In this document: positions 6,256 to 11,256 of the stretch, piece after piece
How positions within the stretch are numbered: the first letter of the stretch is position 1
How the letters are laid out: each line of letters starts with the position of its first letter
NCBI GenBank assembly: GCA_005779525.1
Contig: SXIZ01000137.1
Coordinates: 1 to 11,256 of the forward strand
Reading direction: 5' to 3'
Length of the DNA: 11,256 nt
From: Methylococcaceae bacterium
Lineage (GTDB): Bacteria > Pseudomonadota > Gammaproteobacteria > Methylococcales > Methylomonadaceae
Position numbers and translations under genes: made by a program
The notes under the pieces: model-generated
What the model saw: the letters and a program-made list of their open reading frames with translations, nothing else
What the model was told of the DNA's origin: nothing
The model's database searches: none

Positions 6256-7212
6256 ATGAGTTGGTTTGAAAAATTAGTTCCTTCAAAAATACGTACTGAA
6301 GCATCCAATAAGAAAGGTGCCGTGCCGGAAGGATTATGGAACAAATGTCCAAGTTGTAACGCTATTCTGTACAATGTGGAATTAGAAAGAAATTTGAATG
6401 TGTGTCCTAAATGCGAACATCATATTCGTATTAATGCACGCACACGCTTGGATATTTTTCTAGATGCGGAAGATCGTATAGAAATTGGTAAAAACTTAAA
6501 ACCGACCGATCCATTAAAATTTAAAGACACCAAAAAGTATAAAGAACGGATCACCCTTGCCCAAAAGCAAAGTAAAGAAAATGATGCCTTAGTGGTGATG
6601 CAGGGGAAATTGCATGGTCACGATATTGTTGCAGCCGCCTTTGATTTTGGCTTTATGGGCGGGTCGATGGGGTCGGTCGTTGGCGAACGTTTTGTTCGTG
6701 GGGTCGATCGGAGTTTTGAATTAGGCATACCTTTTATTGTGTTTACTGCAAGTGGCGGTGCGCGTATGCAAGAATCCTTGTTTTCGCTGTTTCAAATGGC
6801 GAAAACCAGTGCCGCGTTAACGCGCTTGTCCAATGCAGGCATTCCCTACATTTCCTTTATGACCGACCCAACTATGGGGGGCGTCTCTGCGAGTTTAGCC
6901 ATGTTGGGCGATCTCAATATTGCCGAACCGGGTGCGTTAATAGGTTTTGCTGGCCCCAGAGTCATCGAGCAGACCGTGCGTGAAAAATTACCGGAAGGAT
7001 TTCAACGTAGCGAGTTTTTGCAAGAACACGGGGCAATCGATATGATTATAGACAGACGTGAGATCCGGGATCGCGTGGCTAATATTTTGTCAATGTTGAT
7101 GTCCAGTACCCAGGCAACCAAGCTACGTAGTGCATCAAAAATCGTGAGTGGATCTGATGAGCCTAGCACCGAGGTGGTTGCAGAGTTACACGCACCTTCT
7201 GTCATAGACTAA
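6256..7212 (+). CDS. accD: Acetyl-CoA carboxylase carboxyltransferase subunit beta
   Basis: AccD forms the carboxyltransferase with AccA and moves the carboxyl group from biotin on AccB to acetyl-CoA, giving malonyl-CoA for fatty acid synthesis. The N-terminal four-cysteine zinc ribbon is complete: Cys31, Cys34, Cys50 and Cys53, in CPSC and CPKC. The crotonase-like core follows, with SGGAR (166-170), TMGGVSAS (206-213), GFAGPRVIEQT (230-240) and LPEGFQRSEFL. At 318 residues it is slightly longer than E. coli AccD (304); the additional residues form a polar C-terminal tail after about 290. GGAG lies 8 bases before the start. accD next to folC is a long-conserved arrangement in gammaproteobacteria. 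Confidence 0.98.
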   Translation: MSWFEKLVPSKIRTEASNKKGAVPEGLWNKCPSCNAILYNVELERNLNVCPKCEHHIRINARTRLDIFLDAEDRIEIGKNLKPTDPLKFKDTKKYKERITLAQKQSKENDALVVMQGKLHGHDIVAAAFDFGFMGGSMGSVVGERFVRGVDRSFELGIPFIVFTASGGARMQESLFSLFQMAKTSAALTRLSNAGIPYISFMTDPTMGGVSASLAMLGDLNIAEPGALIGFAGPRVIEQTVREKLPEGFQRSEFLQEHGAIDMIIDRREIRDRVANILSMLMSSTQATKLRSASKIVSGSDEPSTEVVAELHAPSVID

Positions 7213-7242
7213 AGCTAGGCATTCGAGGTAACCTGTTCCAAG

Positions 7243-8604
7243 ATGACAATTCACTTTAAGACTTTAAAGGAGTGGCTAGATTGGCAGGAAGGATTTCATC
7301 CGCAGGTAATTGATTTAGGCCTTGAACGGGTCGCGAGTGTATTTAAGGCGTTAATACCTGAAGGCGTTGGCAAACCCGTGATTACCGTGGCGGGTACCAA
7401 TGGTAAAGGTTCCTGTATCGCATTGTTGGAAGCGATTTATCAGGCGCAAGGGTATCGTGTTGGGGCGTATACCTCGCCACATATTCTGAAATACAATGAA
7501 CGCATCAGGATTGACATGCAGCCTGTGAGTGACCAACAAATCGTTGAGGCATTTGCTCGAATTGAAACCTGCCGCCAAGGGGTGTCATTAAGCTATTTCG
7601 AATTTAGTACCTTAGCGGCGTTAGATATTTTTTGTCGCACAGCGTTGGATGTGGTGCTGTTAGAAGTGGGTTTAGGTGGACGCTTGGATGCAGTCAATAT
7701 CGTTGATCCAGATATTGCATTAGTCAGTAGTATCGATATCGATCATGCCGAATGGTTAGGCAATAACCGTGAAGCCATTGGTGCTGAGAAAGCTGGGATT
7801 TTTAGGTTGGGTAAACCCGCGGTTGTTGGCGATCCTCAACCGCCACATAGCCTAAAAGCGGTGGCTGATGCAAAAGGCGCACTGTGGTTTGCCATTGGTG
7901 AGGACTTCAGCATTCAGCACAATCCACAAACGTGGGATTGGCAGATGGGAAGTTTAAGCTATAAGGATCTTTGTTTGCCCGCGTTAAAAGGCGCTCATCA
8001 ATTTAATAATGCAGCCACGGTGATTGCTGCGATTTCACAGTTGCAAACGCAACTCCCCGTGACACAGGCGGCTATTAATGCGGGTTTGGCGGGCGTTAAA
8101 TTAAAAGGACGATTTCAGCTTATTCCGGGACGTATTCCAGTATTATTAGATGTTGGACATAATCCTCAAGCTGTGCGCACCTTATATGATTATGTGACCG
8201 CTACATTTTCACCCAAGCGTATCCATGCCGTCTTCGCGATCATGAAAGATAAAGATATTCAGGGGGTCATTAATATTATGGCACCTTTAATCTACGATTG
8301 GACATTAGCACCATTAAACAACCCTCGTGCGGCGTCATCCTCCCAGTTAATGGATATTTTTGCTCACTGTCAAGTCGAGAGGGTGGCAGGATATTTTGAA
8401 AGTTTTCCTGCCGCAATCTCCCATGCCGAGGAACAGGCAACCGAGGAGGATTTAATTTTGGTATTTGGATCGTTTTTTTTAGTATCGGCCTATTTATCTG
8501 AGGTTGATGGGCAGTCGACATCTAGCTTGGACATAATGAAAGTTGAAGAGCAAATATTGCGTTCTGTGCAGGACACAAATACAGCGGAGATGCCATGTCA
8601 ATAG
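7243..8604 (+). CDS. folC: Dihydrofolate synthase / folylpolyglutamate synthase
   Basis: FolC adds L-glutamate to dihydropteroate to make dihydrofolate and then adds further glutamates to reduced folates, using ATP, in the cytoplasm. The Mur-ligase-like ATP site GTNGKGS is at residues 51-57. Further family blocks are YTSPHILKYNERIRI (76-90), EFSTLAALDIF (120-130), EVGLGGRLDAVN (141-152), DIDHAEWLG (165-173) and AEKAGIF (181-187), whose Lys183 is at the position usually carbamylated. The C-terminal domain starts with GRFQLIPG and LLDVGHNPQA. The recognisable fold ends with VFGSFFLVSAYL near residue 418, and a polar tail of about 33 residues follows, making 453 residues against about 422 in E. 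coli. A GAGGTA about 12 bases upstream is a rather distant ribosome binding site. The stop overlaps the next gene by 10 bases. Confidence 0.96.
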   Translation: MTIHFKTLKEWLDWQEGFHPQVIDLGLERVASVFKALIPEGVGKPVITVAGTNGKGSCIALLEAIYQAQGYRVGAYTSPHILKYNERIRIDMQPVSDQQIVEAFARIETCRQGVSLSYFEFSTLAALDIFCRTALDVVLLEVGLGGRLDAVNIVDPDIALVSSIDIDHAEWLGNNREAIGAEKAGIFRLGKPAVVGDPQPPHSLKAVADAKGALWFAIGEDFSIQHNPQTWDWQMGSLSYKDLCLPALKGAHQFNNAATVIAAISQLQTQLPVTQAAINAGLAGVKLKGRFQLIPGRIPVLLDVGHNPQAVRTLYDYVTATFSPKRIHAVFAIMKDKDIQGVINIMAPLIYDWTLAPLNNPRAASSSQLMDIFAHCQVERVAGYFESFPAAISHAEEQATEEDLILVFGSFFLVSAYLSEVDGQSTSSLDIMKVEEQILRSVQDTNTAEMPCQ

Positions 8605-9785
8605 AGCATGAATTAAAACAAAGAATAGTTGGTGCTGCGATGATTACAGCATTAGCGGCAATTTTTGTACCTATGTTATTTGACGATCCTGTGGATGAAA
8701 CAGGAAAAGTTGTCAGTGAATTAGTTATTCCTGAACCGCCTCAGGTACAGTCGCCTGAAGTTGCGCCGGAGTCTGCAGTTACGCAACCGCCTGAAAACCA
8801 ACAAGCTACAGCCGTGGTTGTACCCCAGGGGACCGAACCTGAGCGAGATGGTGAAGCCTTCTCTGACCACGAAGAAATGACTGAAGATGAAATGGCGGCC
8901 GAGGCCGAGGCGGATCGCAAAGCGGCTGAACGTTTGGCGCAGGAATTAGATGCCAACAAAGCCGATCACGACGTGAATTATGCAAAATTAGCCGAAAAAC
9001 GTACGCCGTTAAAAGTATTAAAAACCTTGCCTGAAGAAGATGTGCTGTTAGATTCGAAAGCATTAGAGAAAAAATCAGCAGAAAAACTGAAGAAAGAAGC
9101 GGTCGTCTTAGACAAAGCTCTGGCAGAGAAAAAAATAAAAGACAATTTGGCGGAAAAGAAACTCGCCGAAAAAATTGCTAAAGAAGCTGATCAGGCCGAA
9201 CGTAAGCTGCTAGAAAAAGAGTTAGAAATGCGTAAGGCAGCAGAAAAATTAGCACAAGATGAATTATTGTTAGAGAAAAAAGCCAAAGAAAAAGCGATTG
9301 CAGAAAAATTGGCAGCGGAAAAATTGGCTTTACAGCAAACTGAAGAATATCGCAAATTAGCGGAAAAGAAAGCTAAAGAAAAAATTCTGGCGGAAAAACA
9401 AGCGATAGAAAAGGCTGCGGTCGAAGAAAAGCAAGCGGCAAAACAACAAGCTTTAAATGACAAGGATGCCGCCGCCAAGATTGCCGCGGATAAAAAAGCA
9501 ACGGAACAAGCGATTGCTGAGAAAAAAGGCGATGATGCTGCGCCCGCTGCTGCGCGTTGGTATATCCGTATGGCTAGCTTTAGTAAAGAAGCAAATGCGA
9601 TGGCACTACGCGATAAATTACGCCAACAAGGTTATCCTGCGGTGTTAGATGTGGTGAGCACCACGGACAAAGGTAAATTATACCGATTAAGAGTCGGCCC
9701 CGAACTCAGTAAAGAGCGTGCGGAGAAAAACCGACAAAAATTGGACGCAGAAAATAATTCAAGCAGTATTATCGAATTAGAATAA
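8595..9785 (+). CDS. DedD-like SPOR-domain cell division protein with long charged helix
   Basis: The 396-residue protein has a short cytoplasmic N-terminus, one membrane segment at about residues 11-29, a Pro/Glu-rich linker (45-90), a very long Ala/Lys/Glu/Leu-rich region (about 98-315) and a C-terminal SPOR domain (about 319-394, beginning RWYIRMASF and containing YRLRVGPE). SPOR domains bind glycan strands lacking stem peptides at the division septum; DedD-type proteins help septal cell wall synthesis and constriction. Position between folC and cvpA matches dedD of other gammaproteobacteria. E. coli DedD has about 220 residues, so the central region is strongly expanded; its repeated AEK-, EKLA- and AEKKAKEK-like units resemble the helical spacer of TolA and should form one extended helix in the periplasm. 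GGAG 5 bases upstream supports the start, which overlaps the end of folC by 10 bases. Confidence 0.9.
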   Translation: MSIEHELKQRIVGAAMITALAAIFVPMLFDDPVDETGKVVSELVIPEPPQVQSPEVAPESAVTQPPENQQATAVVVPQGTEPERDGEAFSDHEEMTEDEMAAEAEADRKAAERLAQELDANKADHDVNYAKLAEKRTPLKVLKTLPEEDVLLDSKALEKKSAEKLKKEAVVLDKALAEKKIKDNLAEKKLAEKIAKEADQAERKLLEKELEMRKAAEKLAQDELLLEKKAKEKAIAEKLAAEKLALQQTEEYRKLAEKKAKEKILAEKQAIEKAAVEEKQAAKQQALNDKDAAAKIAADKKATEQAIAEKKGDDAAPAAARWYIRMASFSKEANAMALRDKLRQQGYPAVLDVVSTTDKGKLYRLRVGPELSKERAEKNRQKLDAENNSSSIIELE

Positions 9786-9870
9786 TACAGGGCTCTGCGG
9801 GGTAATCAAAGCAAATACTCAGTTGGCGCTCGACGAGTGTTGATTCGGGATTTTAATAGCCAGTGTCTGC

Positions 9871-9875
9871 AGAGG
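9871..9875 (+). promoter_or_regulatory. Ribosome binding site that sets the cvpA start
   Basis: AGAGG lies 8 bases before ATG 9884. It argues for that start over the in-frame GTG at 9863, which would add seven residues before the conserved MIWIDYAI beginning. Confidence 0.55.
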
Positions 9876-9883
9876 CGTTTACC

Positions 9884-10375
9884 ATGATTTGGATCGATTA
9901 TGCCATTCTAAGCTTGCTTGCGCTCTCGGCGTTTATGGGACTTATTCGCGGCGTGGCAGCGGAATTATTTGCATTAAGTGTTTGGCTCATTGCGGGTGTC
10001 GTAGGGCTATTTTTTTGTAAAGATCTCTCTGAGCATTTGGCATGGTTTAATAGCGCACTGACATTTAAGTTCGCCTTAGCATTTATCAGTCTAAACGGGC
10101 TGACCTTGCTGTTAGGCGCGATTATCGCGTATCTACTCTATGATGTTTTGATGCTTCAAGGTTTTCGGGTGATCAGTCGCTTGTTAGGTAGTTTATTAGG
10201 CGTGCTTCGTGGTGGCGTAATAACGACTATACTTGTGCTATTAGCAGGGATGACGCCACTCCCTTTGGAATCATGGTGGCAGGAGTCACAAATAGTTTTT
10301 CCGTTCCAAAAGCTAGCGCAGTGGCTTAGTAATGGTGTTCCTTCGGCAGTTGCGGAACATATTAAATATCAATAG
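9884..10375 (+). CDS. cvpA: CvpA family membrane protein
   Basis: CvpA is an inner-membrane protein first named for its need in colicin V production in E. coli; later work links the family to envelope robustness, and its molecular function is not settled. From the chosen start it has 163 residues, almost identical in length to E. coli CvpA (162). The N-terminus MIWIDYAILSLLALSAFMGLIRG matches the family opening in its WIDYAI and LIRG elements. Four hydrophobic segments are visible at roughly residues 5-22, 26-45, 60-84 and 102-124, and the RLLGSLLGVLRGG block between the last two is typical. It lies 98 bases after the SPOR gene, in a gap without a convincing promoter or terminator, and 24 bases before purF, the usual partner of cvpA. 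Confidence 0.93.
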   Translation: MIWIDYAILSLLALSAFMGLIRGVAAELFALSVWLIAGVVGLFFCKDLSEHLAWFNSALTFKFALAFISLNGLTLLLGAIIAYLLYDVLMLQGFRVISRLLGSLLGVLRGGVITTILVLLAGMTPLPLESWWQESQIVFPFQKLAQWLSNGVPSAVAEHIKYQ

Positions 10376-10399
10376 TTTCTCCCTGATAGGTAAGAATGT

Positions 10400-11242
10400 A
10401 TGTGTGGTATTGCGGGTATAGTGTCGCATCAAAATGTGAATCAAGAGCTGTATGATGCCTTGACAGTATTGCAGCATCGCGGACAAGATGCGGCCGGTAT
10501 AGCAACTTGTGAAGGTGGGCGGTTACATTTGCGTAAGGCAAATGGCCTGACCCGAGATGTGTTTACCAATAGTCAAATGCTCAAACTCAAGGGTAATATG
10601 GGGATTGCGCATGTGCGTTACCCAACTGCAGGTTGTACGAGTTCCTCTGAAGCGCAGCCATTTTATGTGAATTCTCCCTTTGGATTAACTTTAGCGCATA
10701 ATGGCAATTTGACGAATACCGAAGTGTTGAAGCAGCAATTATTTGCTGAGGATCAACGACATATCAACACCGATTCCGATTCCGAAGTATTGCTTAATGT
10801 CTTTGCGCATGAATTACAAAGTCCTGGCAAACTGAAAATCACCCCAGAAGATATTTTTCAGGCAGTCAGCGGCGTGCATCGGCGTTGTCGTGGGGCGTAT
10901 GCGGTCACGGTTATGATTGCCGATGTCGGCATAGTTGCTTTTCGCGACGTGCATGGGATTCGCCCTTTAGTTTTTGGTGAGCGTCAGTCGGAAAATGGGC
11001 TCGAGTTTATGGTGGCCTCGGAAAGTGTGGCGCTGGATGTTTTAGGATTTGAGTTAATCCGAGATATTGCCCCGGGAGAAGCTATTTTTATAGAATCCAA
11101 TGGCACGGTGCATGCGCAACAATGCGCGGAAGCTACTGATCATTGCCCGTGTATCTTTGAATATGTTTATTTTGCTCGCCCCGATTCGATTATAGACAAA
11201 ATCTCGGTCTACAAAGCACGGTTACGTATGGGGAAAAGTTAG
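10400..11242 (+). CDS. purF: Amidophosphoribosyltransferase, N-terminal part, frame broken near window end
   Basis: PurF transfers ammonia from glutamine to PRPP, giving 5-phosphoribosylamine, the first committed step of purine synthesis. The N-terminal nucleophile glutaminase domain is intact: Cys2 right after the start (MCGIAG), Arg73 in HVRYPTAG, Asn101-Gly102 in HNGNLTN and Asp127 in NTDSDSE. The family linker FEYVYFARPDSIIDKISVY follows near 250-270. The open frame then ends after 280 residues at TAG 11240-11242, whereas a complete enzyme has about 505. In the -1 frame the sequence continues as LAKKIQ to the last base, which fits the family sequence at this point (E. coli MGTKLGEKI). One base appears to be missing in the run GGGGAAAA (11230-11237), so this is either a sequencing error or a genuine frameshift; the PRPP-binding domain would lie beyond the window. 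AGG 9 bases upstream supports the start. Confidence 0.9.
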   Translation: MCGIAGIVSHQNVNQELYDALTVLQHRGQDAAGIATCEGGRLHLRKANGLTRDVFTNSQMLKLKGNMGIAHVRYPTAGCTSSSEAQPFYVNSPFGLTLAHNGNLTNTEVLKQQLFAEDQRHINTDSDSEVLLNVFAHELQSPGKLKITPEDIFQAVSGVHRRCRGAYAVTVMIADVGIVAFRDVHGIRPLVFGERQSENGLEFMVASESVALDVLGFELIRDIAPGEAIFIESNGTVHAQQCAEATDHCPCIFEYVYFARPDSIIDKISVYKARLRMGKS

Positions 11243-11256
11243 CGAAAAAAATTCAA

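Noticed and set aside
8741..9478. Long antisense and out-of-frame open frames across the SPOR gene
   Set aside because: They arise from the biased Ala/Lys/Glu codons of the repetitive helix; their Ser/Ala/Phe-rich products have no recognisable domain and no ribosome binding sites.
9863..9883. GTG 9863 as the cvpA start
   Set aside because: The family begins at MIWIDYAI (ATG 9884), which has AGAGG 8 bases upstream; the GTG has no good binding site.
9786..9883. Promoter or terminator between the SPOR gene and cvpA
   Set aside because: CTCGACGAG (9829-9837) is a small palindrome, but there is no T-run and no -35/-10 pair with correct spacing.

Overview
The window looks like a piece of a gammaproteobacterial chromosome carrying mostly housekeeping genes. 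The basis is the conserved block trpF-(trpBA)-accD-folC-SPOR protein-cvpA-purF, typical of gammaproteobacteria, together with a 5S rRNA of gammaproteobacterial type and an Lnt apolipoprotein N-acyltransferase, which implies a Gram-negative envelope. The moderately AT-rich base composition and trpBA lying between trpF and accD would fit a Legionellales-like lineage, but that placement is a guess. I see no phage, transposon, CRISPR array or defence system.

Layout. Bases 1-98 are the 3' part of a 5S rRNA gene, closing an rRNA operon that lies upstream of the window, followed by a rho-independent terminator (107-142). Only about 25 bases later lnt begins (168-1685, +). It converges, with a 3-base gap, on an orphan ParA-type ATPase gene (1689-2462, -) that has a good sigma70-like promoter. 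A 337-base gene-free stretch (2463-2799) holds that promoter and an imperfect hairpin. Next come a DUF2231 membrane protein with a histidine-rich tail (2800-3489, +) and then a long same-strand gene run to the window edge: trpF, trpB, trpA (the last three steps of tryptophan synthesis apart from indole-glycerol-phosphate synthase), accD (malonyl-CoA synthesis), folC (folate synthesis and polyglutamylation), a DedD-like SPOR-domain division protein with a very long charged helix, cvpA and purF.

The trp genes are packed with 4-base start/stop overlaps (ATGA, GTGA), which suggests translational coupling for equal TrpA and TrpB amounts. accD and folC follow after 30-base gaps, the SPOR gene overlaps folC by 10 bases, and cvpA and purF follow after 98 and 24 bases, so much of 3591-11256 may be one transcript.

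Two places deserve attention. First, the 101 bases before trpF contain a perfect 9-base inverted repeat and a possible short leader frame with three Trp codons just before its stop, which could be a tryptophan-sensing leader; this is unproven and lacks a classical attenuator. Second, purF breaks at 11240-11242: the frame hits a stop, while the family-like sequence LAKKIQ continues in the -1 frame, so there is either a real frameshift or a one-base error in a G4A4 run. Otherwise the region is ordinary.
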